From an uncultured Lachnospiraceae bacterium (GTDB lineage Bacteria; Bacillota; Clostridia; Lachnospirales; Lachnospiraceae), in the NCBI GenBank assembly GCA_910585855.1, contig CAJUGZ010000001.1, positions 1 through 64,000 of the forward strand: 64,000 nt of DNA. Reading direction: 5' to 3'. The notes below the pieces were generated by a model that ran no database searches, had not been told where the DNA came from, and saw only the letters and a program-made list of their open reading frames with translations. A program made the translations under genes and the position numbers. Positions 18,450 through 27,771 of this stretch are shown in pieces (the stretch's first letter is position 1; every line of letters begins with the position of its first letter).

Positions 18450-19943
18450 TTATTCTAATGGATGCTTTACCTTAACTCCCGGATTTTTCACACACCCACG
18501 CCAATCCATTACAGTAACACCCCAGTCAAGATAAATATCCCAAACAAAACCAAGCTGTCCCGGTGCTTCCATCCGCCGAACCTGTGGCATTTCATTTCCG
18601 TTCAAATAATCTACTTCAATAAAATCAGTATCTGAAGAATCACCTACTAAAAACCAAGGCACTTCTTTCCCTGCACACAAAACATTCAAAGTTGGTTCTT
18701 CAATTACTTGTATGCTTTCCCGATAATTGTAAAGTGGATTCGTTGCCTGTGTATTTTCACTTGTCTGAATCGTTGGACTGTAAAATAAAGTATACATTTC
18801 AAACATATAACCAATCGGTACGATAATCACAGCCGGACGAATTACAATCGCTTCTCCAAATTCATCCTTCTGTTGCTGCAAAGCCAAAAACATCGTTTGT
18901 ACTGCTTCTTTTGTAATTCCACTTCCAGATGCCAATACATTTTTATGGTGCTTTCCAAAAACTGCCGTTCCATCATAAATAGCCGGATTATCAATTAAAA
19001 TAGAATAAACCTGTTTATTTAAAGTCTTCCGTGCAGAAGCTGCATACTTCGCTGGCATTTTTGTTAAAAATCCAATATCATCATTAATAAATGCCTGCCT
19101 TGTCATCGTAAACTGCCGACCATATGTTTTTAACTGTCTAGTAGGTCTTTTCTCATCCCGCATTACATCATGCTTTAATTCTCCACCTTCTGGAACTTCA
19201 TAAAATAGTCCAGCCGGTCCAGCTAAATAATAATTATCGTGAATCTTAAAATCATTTAAACTTCCCTTCTTTGTCCATTTATCAAATGTCACAGGAACAG
19301 TTCTATGCCCTTCTATATATGCTTTTTGAATAGATTGATCCATAATTGCAGTAAAAGCATTTGACGGATTGAAATAAGCACGACACAATAAACTATACAA
19401 TTCATCTGAAGATTTTCGATTAATTCCTTTCTCACCCATTCGTTCCAACGCATCTATTGCAATATCACGCAAACTCATCCCCATAAAATCCCGAAAACCA
19501 TCAGCTGGCTTTTCTACAGAAATACCACCTCGCATTAAAAGTGCATCTGTTACAGTTCTTCGAAATTTGTCCTCCTCATCTGCCAAAACAGTTGCTCCAT
19601 CCACTCCTTTTGTTGAAATTGGCGGATGCTCTGTTTTTAATCTTTCTAAAACAGCAGTACGAGTTTCTTCTATTGTTGTTCCATTTTGAATGAATGAATC
19701 TGGTTCTATTTGAAAGCTCCGGCATAGATCCGTGATCTCTTTTACTCGTTTCCTCTCTTCCTCCACTGCTCGTTGTGTTGCAGCACCTTGTTTTAATTCT
19801 TGATCACAAATCTCAATCTCTCTTTGTAGCTGTTCAAATTCCAGCAATTCTTCCTTTGTCAAATCTCGATTTTCCGTTTTTGCAACATTTAAAAGTTCCT
19901 GCTGCCTTCTTAATGCAGCTTCCTTTCTTTCTTCTGCTCCCAT
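18450..19943 (-). CDS. Major capsid protein (Mu gpT-like) with N-terminal scaffold segment
   Basis: 497 residues from MGAEERKEAALRRQQEL, which has AAGGGAAG upstream; the longer frame does not. Residues 1-100 are a charged coiled coil, likely a scaffold/delta domain removed by the protease. The rest has NPSNAFTAIMDQSIQKAYIEG, TYGRQFTMTRQAFINDDIGFL and FGKHHKN, typical of Mu gpT-type capsids. It starts two bases after the protease gene stop. Confidence 0.9.
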   Translation of the reverse strand: MGAEERKEAALRRQQELLNVAKTENRDLTKEELLEFEQLQREIEICDQELKQGAATQRAVEEERKRVKEITDLCRSFQIEPDSFIQNGTTIEETRTAVLERLKTEHPPISTKGVDGATVLADEEDKFRRTVTDALLMRGGISVEKPADGFRDFMGMSLRDIAIDALERMGEKGINRKSSDELYSLLCRAYFNPSNAFTAIMDQSIQKAYIEGHRTVPVTFDKWTKKGSLNDFKIHDNYYLAGPAGLFYEVPEGGELKHDVMRDEKRPTRQLKTYGRQFTMTRQAFINDDIGFLTKMPAKYAASARKTLNKQVYSILIDNPAIYDGTAVFGKHHKNVLASGSGITKEAVQTMFLALQQQKDEFGEAIVIRPAVIIVPIGYMFEMYTLFYSPTIQTSENTQATNPLYNYRESIQVIEEPTLNVLCAGKEVPWFLVGDSSDTDFIEVDYLNGNEMPQVRRMEAPGQLGFVWDIYLDWGVTVMDWRGCVKNPGVKVKHPLE

Positions 19944-19944
19944 A

Positions 19945-20553
19945 TTATCTTCCCTTTCTATTTTTATTAATCCATAATTGTTTCTCACATAAACGTAAAC
20001 GGAAAGGCATCTCTTCTTCTCCCATCTGCCTTCCTACTCCAACCGTTGGGTCTGCTGGAACGGACACAATACTAATTTCAAACGGCGTCCAGTCCCTTGC
20101 AACAGAACATGGACCAGCAAACTTTCCATCAGCAGACATCTTGTTTGCTGAAACCTCTTCCCATGCATTTACTACATAACCAACGGAAACTCCTTTTATT
20201 GTTCCGTTTTTCACTTTCTGATAAATCTTTTCCGATAATTCATCTGTATCAAAAGTAATCTCTGCATAGCCCCGGTTTTCTTCAATCCAAACCCGTTCAA
20301 TTTTAGCAATCACATCATCTCGATGATGATTATAAAGCACAACACCAATCGAACTTAGTCGTTCCAAATTGACACATCCATCAGAATGAGCCAATATCTC
20401 TGGTCCATACCATCTTTCATAAGGTTCTTCTGAGGAAAAAGAAAGCCGAAAGGTACGTTCGTTCTGTTCTCCTTCTTTTTCCCGAATCAAACATCCCGTC
20501 CATTCCCGGACGCCTTTATTCTTCTCCAGATTCACCTTCCCCATCTGACTCAT
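19945..20553 (-). CDS. Prohead maturation protease (HK97 type)
   Basis: 202 residues from MSQMGKVNLEKNKG, chosen because GGGAGGAAGCAGG precedes it. The pattern FRLSFSSEEPYERWYGPEILAHSDG, LYNHHRDDVIAKIERVWIEENRGYAEITF and VKNGTIKGVSVGYVV is that of HK97 prohead proteases, with the conserved NHH and the GVSVGY serine. It cleaves the capsid scaffold segment. The 5' end overlaps the portal gene by 38 bases. Confidence 0.88.
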   Translation of the reverse strand: MSQMGKVNLEKNKGVREWTGCLIREKEGEQNERTFRLSFSSEEPYERWYGPEILAHSDGCVNLERLSSIGVVLYNHHRDDVIAKIERVWIEENRGYAEITFDTDELSEKIYQKVKNGTIKGVSVGYVVNAWEEVSANKMSADGKFAGPCSVARDWTPFEISIVSVPADPTVGVGRQMGEEEMPFRLRLCEKQLWINKNRKGR

Positions 20554-22015
20554 GTCCTGCTTCCTCCCTTCCTCCACTTCCAAATAAAATACTTTGAAAA
20601 TCAATTCCTTTTGTTGCAGCATACTCCATAACTTCTGCCATATCGTTAATCTGCTCCCGCCAATCTGCTCCATTTTCTGCAGCAACCTGCTTAAACGTCT
20701 TTATCCCCGAACACAAAGCAGTCTTCGTAGCATTAGCTTCTTTCAACGGGTCAATCCATCGTTTCGGCATTTTAATCCATTCGTGCAAAAAAAATTCTTC
20801 TTTTTTTTCCCAAAAATCTGGTATAGACACCAATCCAGACAATACACAAGAGATCATAAACGTTTCATAAATTTCATCTAGAAGAGCAATAATCTGTTCC
20901 TCCTCTTCTACAAAAGTCAATTCATCTTCAATCGCTCCCTGCCTTGCGGAAGAGTAATTCACCTCAGAAAGATCACGACTAGTCGCTTCATAAGAAAGTC
21001 CCTGTCCTGCTCCAATCATTTTCTGATGCAATTTCACAAAAGACGCTGCATCAGCAGATTGACCTGTCGGATTTACGACCTCTACATCATCCCCAATATT
21101 TAATTCCTGAATCATCCCCGGCGCAAGTCGCTTTCCTTCATACTCTACTTTATGATCTGGTGCAATGGAACGTCCTGCAACTGTACCATTTGGAAGAACT
21201 TTCTTAATAAAAACAGCAAGGCAAGCCTCAATTCGCTGTTTAATAGATACTGCAGTAATAAATTCGTTCGTATCCCGAATTCTTGGAAGAGTATGTGCCA
21301 CATCGGACATTTCCCGGATCTGGGAAGGTCGTCTTTTCGAATAATAAAAAATTACATCATCTGCTTTTACATAAATAGGTTTTTCTACTGAAAATCCATC
21401 AATTTGATACTGTCGAATCCAGTATCCCATCGGACGATTATATGTATTATATTCAATTCCACCCACTACCCGATTCCCTGCATTTTTAGGTGCTACCTGC
21501 AATGTATCTAATTCATCCACTTCAATCATTTGCAGGGAAAATGGAATCATACCCTCTTTTGTATAACGTTTCAAAAAAAGAATTCCTCCATCAATCTGCT
21601 TTCTTACCACTGCCATCCGAAGAAGCTGATTCAAACTTTGTGTTCCAGTAACATCACAGTTTCTTGCTTTACACCACTTTCTCCATAATTTTTCTAACTG
21701 CGTATTCAATTCCTCATCCTCTGTCCGTGCCTGTAACTGAAAACCACTCCCGATCACATTTCGCTTTCTGGCCCAAATTAACGAATTCATTAAATCGGAA
21801 TTTCTCTCCAAATCTCTGGCTCTAGCCCGAACAGATTCCCTGCTAAAACGATCCGTCATTTCAGCGGAATCATTCGTTGCACGCCAACCCGCATTATGAC
21901 GATTTCCATTTCCAGCATCGTAGTTTTTTATTTCCTCAAAAGCCGACCGCCACATAGCTCTTTTTGCAGCCCGCTCTGGTGAAATAAAGGCAATCGCCTC
22001 CTCCAACCAACTCAA
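20516..22015 (-). CDS. Portal protein (lambda gpB family)
   Basis: About 499 residues. The best start is TTG at 22015 (LSWLEEAIAF), seven bases after GGAGG; an ATG at 22030 has no site. Motifs include RARARDLERNSDLMNSLI, NVIGSGFQLQ, QIDGGILFL and LSYEATSRDLSEVNYSSARQGAIED, all typical of the gpB portal family. It forms the ring through which DNA enters. The acidic C-terminus (DGEGESGEE) is normal for Clostridia versions. Confidence 0.92.
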   Translation of the reverse strand: MSWLEEAIAFISPERAAKRAMWRSAFEEIKNYDAGNGNRHNAGWRATNDSAEMTDRFSRESVRARARDLERNSDLMNSLIWARKRNVIGSGFQLQARTEDEELNTQLEKLWRKWCKARNCDVTGTQSLNQLLRMAVVRKQIDGGILFLKRYTKEGMIPFSLQMIEVDELDTLQVAPKNAGNRVVGGIEYNTYNRPMGYWIRQYQIDGFSVEKPIYVKADDVIFYYSKRRPSQIREMSDVAHTLPRIRDTNEFITAVSIKQRIEACLAVFIKKVLPNGTVAGRSIAPDHKVEYEGKRLAPGMIQELNIGDDVEVVNPTGQSADAASFVKLHQKMIGAGQGLSYEATSRDLSEVNYSSARQGAIEDELTFVEEEEQIIALLDEIYETFMISCVLSGLVSIPDFWEKKEEFFLHEWIKMPKRWIDPLKEANATKTALCSGIKTFKQVAAENGADWREQINDMAEVMEYAATKGIDFQSILFGSGGREEAGHESDGEGESGEE

Positions 22016-22019
22016 CTTT

Positions 22020-22244
22020 CTACCTCCCATCAAAATAAGCAACGTAGGCATGTTCTAATATTCCACCCGAATTTCTCGCCTCTAACTCTGCTTCTGTTTG
22101 CAATTCTTTTTGCATTTGTCGTAGAAAAGATAAGTCGGCTCTTGTCACCTTCCTAGAATCAATCTGATAAGATTGTCCTCCACACAAAATTTTTGAAATA
22201 GCAGTATTGACTTCTTCCAATCGTTCTGCCGCTGTTCTGATCAT
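22020..22244 (-). CDS. Head-tail connector gpW
   Basis: 74 residues from MIRTAAERLEEVNTAISKI, preceded by AGGAGGTGGG. The size and pattern (helix, then QSYQIDSRKVTRADLSFLRQ, then a helix) are those of lambda gpW. It seals the portal after packaging. It lies between terminase and portal exactly as in lambda-like head clusters. Confidence 0.88.
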   Translation of the reverse strand: MIRTAAERLEEVNTAISKILCGGQSYQIDSRKVTRADLSFLRQMQKELQTEAELEARNSGGILEHAYVAYFDGR

Positions 22245-22257
22245 AAAAGCCCACCTC

Positions 22258-24093
22258 CTAAACCCAGTTATCACTTGCTGGAATCCATGATTCTTCTATT
22301 GCTTTCTTCGGCTCTTCTACTTTTGTCTGCGCTACCACTTCTAGATGCATAGAGCGCACTCCCATAATATCTGCTGCCGCAAAAGCATATACTTCACAAT
22401 CTAAATAATGATTTGCTGCATGACTATACTTCTCCTGCCACTTCTGTTCAATCCTTGCACCCACTTTTACATGAATTTTATGTTCTGCTGTCACCTGTTT
22501 GGCATATTCCAGATCACAAGTAGAATAAACCATCCATGCGCCATCTCCGTTTTCTTTATGCATCCGAGCCGCAATCATATCTTTATACTTACCGCCATCC
22601 ACAATAACAAGATTCATACCAAATGCTTTACTATCTAGCTTATTGATTTTCGATACTTTAAAATGATTATCCATAGCATGGGAAGAACCTTTTACAGGAA
22701 GTGCCCAATCAAGATTATTGACACAAAAATCATATGTACTATCTGTGTCAAAACCGGAATCAATCAAGCAAAGAGAAACTACTAAACTACCACCACCCTG
22801 CTTTTCATAAGACAAATTCATAATCCGTTCAATCTCACTCCACGAAAGTGCCTGACCATGTGCGATATTTTGGCTAGTAATATAATTTCCCCATGCTCGA
22901 ATCGTCCAATATAAACAGGTTTCCTGCACATCCACTCCAGCTGTCAAAAGTCTAGCCCAATCCGGTACTATAAATTCTGGTAATTCTGTCCGCCGTTTCA
23001 TTACCATTTCTTCTTCCATTTTCAACTTAGTATCTTCCCACGGTTCTGCCAGCCAGCTATTTGTAAAATTTTGAAGTTTTTCCGAATCTTCATAAGAATT
23101 TAAAAATTCTAAAGCAATGTTAGAAAAACGAACAAATGGGCTATATAAAGTAGAGATCCAAAATCCGATTTTCTTCCGAGCAGAATTGTTTTCCCGAACA
23201 ATTCTCCATTCTCCGAGTCGAAGAATTTTGTCTTTTTGTTGATCGGTAATAACAGAATTGCACTCCTGACAAACATAAACCGCTTGGTCTGCTCGATCTG
23301 CTGCTGTAATTCCTTCTCCACCCTCTGGCCATTTGATTTGTTTAAATTTTAATTCGATCATTTCTCCACAGTGTGGGCATGGCACAAAATAGTGCTTTTC
23401 TACATCCGCTGCCTCTAATGCCTTCCAGATTGCTCCTGTTCGAAAAGTCGGTGTGCTAGTCATATAAATTTTACGATTAGCAAACGTTTTTGTTCTTTCC
23501 CTCGCAAGACTAATTGGATCAGCTTCCTTCCGGCTTGCCCCTGGATACTTGTCTACTTCATCTAAAAAAAGGTATTTGATTGCCTTTGATGCTAACGAAG
23601 ACGGAGAATTACTTCCAGCAATCGTCAAATACATTCCTTCAAATTGTAGTTCTAATTTTTGTGATTGAAACTCACGAAACAACCGCTTTAAAGACGGACT
23701 ACTTTTTATCATCGGTTTAATCCGGTTTTCAGAAATACTTTCTCCTAGCTTATCCGTTGGATAAACCACCATGGTAGGAGAAGGATCTTGTTGTATCACA
23801 TAACCCAGCATATTAAGCATCGCTTCCGAACCTCCGACTTGTGTACACTTACAAAACACAATTTCTTCCGTTTCGTAATTTACCAACTCATCCATGATTT
23901 CTTTTAAGTAAGGAGTTTTATCATTTCTCCACGGGCCCGGCATAGCAGAAGTTTTCAAATCAAGAACACGATGCTTTCCTGCCCATTCCGAAACAGACAA
24001 TTCCTCTGGCGGCTGTAAAATCAAAAGACTTTCTTTCAAATATTCAGGAAGAACATATTTTTTCCGCCACTTTCTTTTACTTTTTTGTATCAC
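22258..24093 (-). CDS. Terminase large subunit (GpA family)
   Basis: 611 residues. It has the GpA-type order: LSVSEWAGKHRVL near residue 35, CTQVGGSEAM in the P-loop area near residue 85, LFLDEVDKYPGASRKEADP (Walker B) near 170, MTSTPT near 215, a zinc-ribbon-like CPHCGEM...CQEC at 235-285, and nuclease-region LIDSGFDTDSTYDF. It powers DNA packaging and cuts the ends. GpA with a Nu1-like small subunit implies cos-type packaging by family analogy. Confidence 0.95.
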   Translation of the reverse strand: MIQKSKRKWRKKYVLPEYLKESLLILQPPEELSVSEWAGKHRVLDLKTSAMPGPWRNDKTPYLKEIMDELVNYETEEIVFCKCTQVGGSEAMLNMLGYVIQQDPSPTMVVYPTDKLGESISENRIKPMIKSSPSLKRLFREFQSQKLELQFEGMYLTIAGSNSPSSLASKAIKYLFLDEVDKYPGASRKEADPISLARERTKTFANRKIYMTSTPTFRTGAIWKALEAADVEKHYFVPCPHCGEMIELKFKQIKWPEGGEGITAADRADQAVYVCQECNSVITDQQKDKILRLGEWRIVRENNSARKKIGFWISTLYSPFVRFSNIALEFLNSYEDSEKLQNFTNSWLAEPWEDTKLKMEEEMVMKRRTELPEFIVPDWARLLTAGVDVQETCLYWTIRAWGNYITSQNIAHGQALSWSEIERIMNLSYEKQGGGSLVVSLCLIDSGFDTDSTYDFCVNNLDWALPVKGSSHAMDNHFKVSKINKLDSKAFGMNLVIVDGGKYKDMIAARMHKENGDGAWMVYSTCDLEYAKQVTAEHKIHVKVGARIEQKWQEKYSHAANHYLDCEVYAFAAADIMGVRSMHLEVVAQTKVEEPKKAIEESWIPASDNWV

Positions 24094-24712
24094 TCAAAAC
24101 ACCCTTCTGTTCCTTTAAAATGTTCTTCACATCTTTTGGTTCTACTATACCCGCCACAACAAAAGAATTTAAAAGACTTGTAATTTCCCCTGCCAATTCC
24201 TTTTCCACCCTTCTTGCTTCCAGTGGCTCTAAAAGTCCAGCGATCATCCCGCTCATCCGAGCTGGAAGGGACATAGCAAATTTCTTAAAAATAAGAAAGA
24301 ATTTGGTATAATCAATTTTTACCTCTTCAACTGAAATATACTCACCTGCTGCAATCTGTGTTTTTAGTCTATGCAATTCTCCTTGGCTTTCTTTTAATGC
24401 AATATCCGCTTCCATCTTCTGTTCCCGAAGTTCCATCTCTTTATCCGTTCGACTTGATTTACCATATGCTTTGCTGGAAAGAAACTGAATATATTTTTGA
24501 ATTGTAGGTACAAGGTCATAACGTCTAACCTTTCTCCCATTCACCTCTACTAACACTGCATCAATTACTCCATCTTGCGTCAGCTGTTCAATTCTGCGTG
24601 TACCGGAAAATCCAAAAAGCTGTGCAATCACCCGAGATTCATAAAGATTCTGATTTTCCATATCCAAATTACCCCCCCCGAGCTTTAACTGAATCAAATC
24701 CAAATCACTCAT
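24077..24712 (-). CDS. Terminase small subunit (Nu1-like)
   Basis: 211 residues, or 194 if it starts at the internal ATG of MENQNLYES (24661). After that Met the pattern NLYESRVIAQLFGFSGTRRIEQLTQDGVI is a winged-helix of the Nu1/packaging type; a coiled-coil and an AGLLEPLEARRVEKE segment follow. Between the two possible starts lies a run of eight G (24672-24679), 10 bases before the internal ATG, where it could act as a ribosome site; its length decides whether the longer start is in frame. It overlaps the large subunit by 17 bases. Confidence 0.87.
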   Translation of the reverse strand: MSDLDLIQLKLGGGNLDMENQNLYESRVIAQLFGFSGTRRIEQLTQDGVIDAVLVEVNGRKVRRYDLVPTIQKYIQFLSSKAYGKSSRTDKEMELREQKMEADIALKESQGELHRLKTQIAAGEYISVEEVKIDYTKFFLIFKKFAMSLPARMSGMIAGLLEPLEARRVEKELAGEITSLLNSFVVAGIVEPKDVKNILKEQKGVLSDTKK

Positions 24713-24730
24713 CTTCTTGCCTTCACACTC

Positions 24731-25948
24731 CTATTCTCTCTTTTCAAGTACCGCCTTTCCTCCAGTAAACTGCTCCCAACGCTTTATAATGACATCACAG
24801 TAGCGTTCATCCAATTCCATCACATAAGCAGCCCGATTGAGCTGCTCTGCAGCAAGTAAAGTTGTTCCAGATCCTCCAAAAGAATCTAAAATGACATCTC
24901 CTGATTTACTGCTATTTTGAATTTGATACCCGAAAAGCGGAATCGGCTTCATAGTTGGATGCTCCTTGCTCCGCTTGGGTTTTTCAAAATTTAAAAGAGT
25001 TGTCTGCTTTCGATCTGAATACCAAGCATGACTGCCACCTTCATTCCATCCATACAGACAAGGTTCATGTTGCCATTGATAATCCTGCCGACCTAATACC
25101 AAAATATCTTTTGCCCAGATCAAACATTGACGCACTTGCCAGCCAACATCAAAACAAGCTCCCCGGAAGTCATACCCCTTCGAATCTGCGTGCCAAATAT
25201 AAAATACTGCCCCTGCTTTCATAACACTCTTTGCTGCCAAAAACGCCTCATATAGAAACTGTCGAAATGCCTCATCGGTCATCTTGTCATTCTCAATTTT
25301 TAAAGCATCTTTTGTTTTTCCAGTATAATCCACGTTGTAGGGTGGATCGGTTAAGTAAAGATCCGCTTTCACTCCACCCATCAGTCTTTCCATATCAGAA
25401 ATGCTCCGAGCATCTCCGCATAAAAGACGATGATTTCCCAGCTTCCACAAATCCCCTCGCTTAGTAACTGGCTCTTCTATCTCTTCAAACGCTTGATCCA
25501 CATCAAATTCTTCATCTTCTGCTGCCTGTTCAATATCTAACTTCACCTGCAGATCTTCTAATTCCGAACGAGTAAAACCTGTAAGCGAAAAATCATATCC
25601 ATTCAAATCTAAATCTTGAAGCAAATCATATAACTTCTCTTCATCCCACTCGCCGGTAATTTTATTCAATGCGATATTCAGAGCCTTTTCAGAATTTTTA
25701 TCCAGATCAACAATCACAACCTGCGCCGTATCATAACCAAGATCAAGCAGAATATTATATCTCTGATGTCCACCAATGATTGTGCCATCTGCATTTATGA
25801 TAATAGGGTCAACATAGCCATACTGTTCGATGCTCCGTTTGATGCGCTGATACTCCTCATCCGCCGGAGTAAGAGTAATCCTAGGATTGTACTCCGCCGG
25901 ATGCAGCTCTGAGAGAAGCCTCTCCTGCATATTCATTTCTGTTTTCAT
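24731..25948 (-). CDS. ParB-N domain / DNA adenine or N4-cytosine methyltransferase
   Basis: 405 residues from MKTEMNMQERLLSELHPAEYNPR, behind GAAGGGAGAAGGG. Residues 10-100 are a ParB-like nuclease/CTPase-type domain (GGHQRYNILLDLG). Residues 165-405 are a beta-class amino-methyltransferase: DPPY at 201-204, HPTMKPI and DSFGGSGTTLLAAEQLNR near the C-terminus. This fusion is common just upstream of phage terminases. It probably methylates phage DNA against host restriction; no partner nuclease is nearby. Confidence 0.92.
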   Translation of the reverse strand: MKTEMNMQERLLSELHPAEYNPRITLTPADEEYQRIKRSIEQYGYVDPIIINADGTIIGGHQRYNILLDLGYDTAQVVIVDLDKNSEKALNIALNKITGEWDEEKLYDLLQDLDLNGYDFSLTGFTRSELEDLQVKLDIEQAAEDEEFDVDQAFEEIEEPVTKRGDLWKLGNHRLLCGDARSISDMERLMGGVKADLYLTDPPYNVDYTGKTKDALKIENDKMTDEAFRQFLYEAFLAAKSVMKAGAVFYIWHADSKGYDFRGACFDVGWQVRQCLIWAKDILVLGRQDYQWQHEPCLYGWNEGGSHAWYSDRKQTTLLNFEKPKRSKEHPTMKPIPLFGYQIQNSSKSGDVILDSFGGSGTTLLAAEQLNRAAYVMELDERYCDVIIKRWEQFTGGKAVLEKRE

Positions 25949-26023
25949 TTCCCTTCTCCCTTCTATCGCCGCCCTTGCGTAACGAAACACCAAAAAAATT
26001 TTTCACTTTATCCAGTCAAATTA

Positions 26024-26068
26024 TGCGCTCGATTCGCCCCGCTCCCGAGGTGGGGGCAGGAAGTACCT
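26024..26068. other. Possible cos site
   Basis: A short GC-rich island in AT-rich DNA just upstream of the packaging genes. On the minus strand it reads GGTACTTCCTGCCCCCACC then CGGGAGCGGGGCGAATCGAG. A GC-rich site of this kind before terminase fits a cohesive-end site for a GpA-type enzyme. This is inference from position and composition only. Confidence 0.35.
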
Positions 26069-26078
26069 AAGCATTTTT

Positions 26079-26768
26079 CTATTCTTTTCTTTCAATTTGA
26101 TTTTGGCAATTTTCATCCAAAAATGTTTTTATATTTGCATATCCCCATCCGCAATCAATAAGGCTTGACACCAGCATTTCTTTTGACTGTATAGACTTTA
26201 ATTCTTCTGCTGTAAAACACTCTCTAAGATTGTCCGTTTTTCCAATTCCAAATTCCTCTCGGAATTGCTTTGCAGTCTTTCCGAACAATGCTTTATAAAT
26301 CATATCTGTATAAAGAGAATATGCGTGTCCATGCATCCGTTCATTTTCCTGCGACTGCTTTATCATATCTGTTACAATATGACGCACTGTTATCCCTTTT
26401 TGTCGTTCCACAAACTTCTCTTTCAGAAGTTTTTCCATGTGGTTAAACTGCTGGATGTATGCTTCTTTGAATTTAATTGCCTTTGGGTCTGAAAAACCCA
26501 TAACAAGCATTGTTAAACCATCTTTATCTATAAGTTCACATGGTTGCTCTTTCCCTCTAGAATCTATATAAGTTGACGGTGAGAAATGTTCACCACGAAA
26601 TTTATCACTACATTTTAATTCTCTTATTGCCCTAAGAACCGCTTTATGTTCTCTTGTGTATTCTCTTTTGTTTTCTTCATCGTAATAGGTAAATGTTTCA
26701 GCCACGTCAAGGCTTGTACATACAATCTTTTCTTCTTTGTTCACTTTCTTTACCATAACTTCCAACAT
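26079..26768 (-). CDS. Rha family regulator with C-terminal ORF6C-like domain
   Basis: 229 residues. The N-terminal 120 match phage Rha proteins: TSLDVAETF, HKAVLRAIRELKC, FSPSTYIDSRGKEQP, LTMLVMGFSDPKAIKFKEAYIQQFN. It has a small insertion (YDEENKREYTRE) before the HKAV helix. The C-terminal half (AYSLYTDMIYKALFGKTAKQFREEFG) resembles the domain found on many Gram-positive Rha/antirepressor proteins. A GAGGAGG site precedes the start. Role: transcriptional control of the lytic cycle, by family. Confidence 0.88.
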   Translation of the reverse strand: MLEVMVKKVNKEEKIVCTSLDVAETFTYYDEENKREYTREHKAVLRAIRELKCSDKFRGEHFSPSTYIDSRGKEQPCELIDKDGLTMLVMGFSDPKAIKFKEAYIQQFNHMEKLLKEKFVERQKGITVRHIVTDMIKQSQENERMHGHAYSLYTDMIYKALFGKTAKQFREEFGIGKTDNLRECFTAEELKSIQSKEMLVSSLIDCGWGYANIKTFLDENCQNQIERKE

Positions 26769-26987
26769 AATTCATTCCTCCTCGACTATTTTATTGGTAA
26801 CAAAAAAGAACGCCTTGGATTGCTCCTTGCGTTCTTTTCTTTGCCATATATTCTATTTTATATAATATCATAAGTGCAACGGGATTTGTGGGAATTTTTC
26901 CAAAAAAGAAAAGGTACACTCTACTTGTACCTTTTCTATCAGGGGAATTAAATGTATATTTTTAGCAATTTGTATTATAACATATCA

Positions 26988-27395
26988 TTAATGGGAATTG
27001 TGAGAATTTTGAACCGTAAAAAATTTATAAAATCGTTTTGACACAGTAGTCCGCTCCAACCCAATCTCATCCGCTATCTCTTGCCACTTCATGTTATTAA
27101 TTGCTCTTAACCGGATAATCAATCGATCTTCTGCGTTCTCTATCGTTTGCAGAAATACCTCCGCTGCCATTCTTTTTTTCTGCAGTTCCATTAAACTAAA
27201 ATTCAGCTGTTGTTCCAACTCTTCCATCTCTTCTATATATTGTAAGTTCTCATTTACTTGCTTACTGCCTTTTGGCAAATCAGATAAAACAGGTTTTTTA
27301 TAGAAGTTTTTCTCTTTTAATTTAGCAATTTCTTTTTGTATATGTACAATTTCTTTATTTATATAATATATCTGCGATAACTCTTCTACTGTCAT
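26988..27395 (-). CDS. ArpU-like late transcription regulator (sigma-region-4-like)
   Basis: 135 residues. Two coiled-coil helices (residues 5-80) are followed by AEDRLIIRLRAINNMKWQEIADEIGLERTTVSKRFYKF, a sigma-70 region 4-like helix-turn-helix. Such DUF1492/ArpU-type proteins lie before the packaging genes in Firmicutes phages and switch on late genes. Here it precedes Rha and the packaging genes in the same direction. Confidence 0.85.
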   Translation of the reverse strand: MTVEELSQIYYINKEIVHIQKEIAKLKEKNFYKKPVLSDLPKGSKQVNENLQYIEEMEELEQQLNFSLMELQKKRMAAEVFLQTIENAEDRLIIRLRAINNMKWQEIADEIGLERTTVSKRFYKFFTVQNSHNSH

Positions 27396-27429
27396 AGTAT
27401 CACCTGCACGAAAAAAATTAAAAATTTAC

Positions 27430-27458
27430 TTGGCTTCCACGCATTTACGTGTTATAAT
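27430..27458 (+). promoter_or_regulatory. Promoter with dyad in spacer
   Basis: TTGGCT, 17 bases, TATAAT. The spacer holds the dyad CACG-CATTTA-CGTG, a plausible operator. It drives the plus-strand micro-protein/XRE operon and is divergent from the ArpU-like gene. Confidence 0.7.
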
Positions 27459-27484
27459 AAAATCATAGAAAGGAGGTGTAAGGA

Positions 27485-27598
27485 GTGGTTGATAAAATTA
27501 AAGAGCTGAAAAAAGTGGTGTCAGCACTGATTCAGCTCGCACTGGAAATCGGAACTCTCGTATCAGTAATTAAAATGATCGTTGATAGTATCCGATGA
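27485..27598 (+). CDS. 37-residue amphipathic micro-protein
   Basis: GTG start nine bases after AAAGGAGGTG, a strong site. The product has a Lys-rich start (VDKIKELKK), a hydrophobic middle (VVSALIQLALEIGTLVSVIKMIV) and ends DSIR. It could be a small membrane or toxin-like peptide; no family recognised. It is the first gene of an operon with another micro-protein and an XRE regulator, under a consensus promoter. Confidence 0.65.
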   Translation: MVDKIKELKKVVSALIQLALEIGTLVSVIKMIVDSIR

Positions 27599-27663
27599 GC
27601 AAAGGGGAGGAGAAATCCTCCCTACCAAGAAAAATTATAACACAAAACCACTTCCGTTGCAAG

Positions 27664-27771
27664 ATGAAGAAGGATTTAATCAAAGCAATTTTTGAATTAG
27701 TTCTCTCTACCATTTGGCTCATTATTTTAGTAGTAGGAATGTTCTTACTTTTTAAAGGAGGTATCTCATGA
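27664..27771 (+). CDS. 35-residue single-span membrane micro-protein
   Basis: MKKDLIKAIFELVLSTIWLI... with one clear transmembrane helix (residues 13-30) and a short polar tail. The stop overlaps the ATG of the XRE gene (ATGA coupling), and the ribosome site of that gene (AAAGGAGG) lies inside this frame. Its own site is weak. It looks like a holin-like toxin or small membrane regulator; function unknown. Confidence 0.6.
   Translation: MKKDLIKAIFELVLSTIWLIILVVGMFLLFKGGIS

Noticed and set aside
19775-20179. Plus-strand 134-codon frame
   Set aside because: Shadow across the capsid and protease genes.
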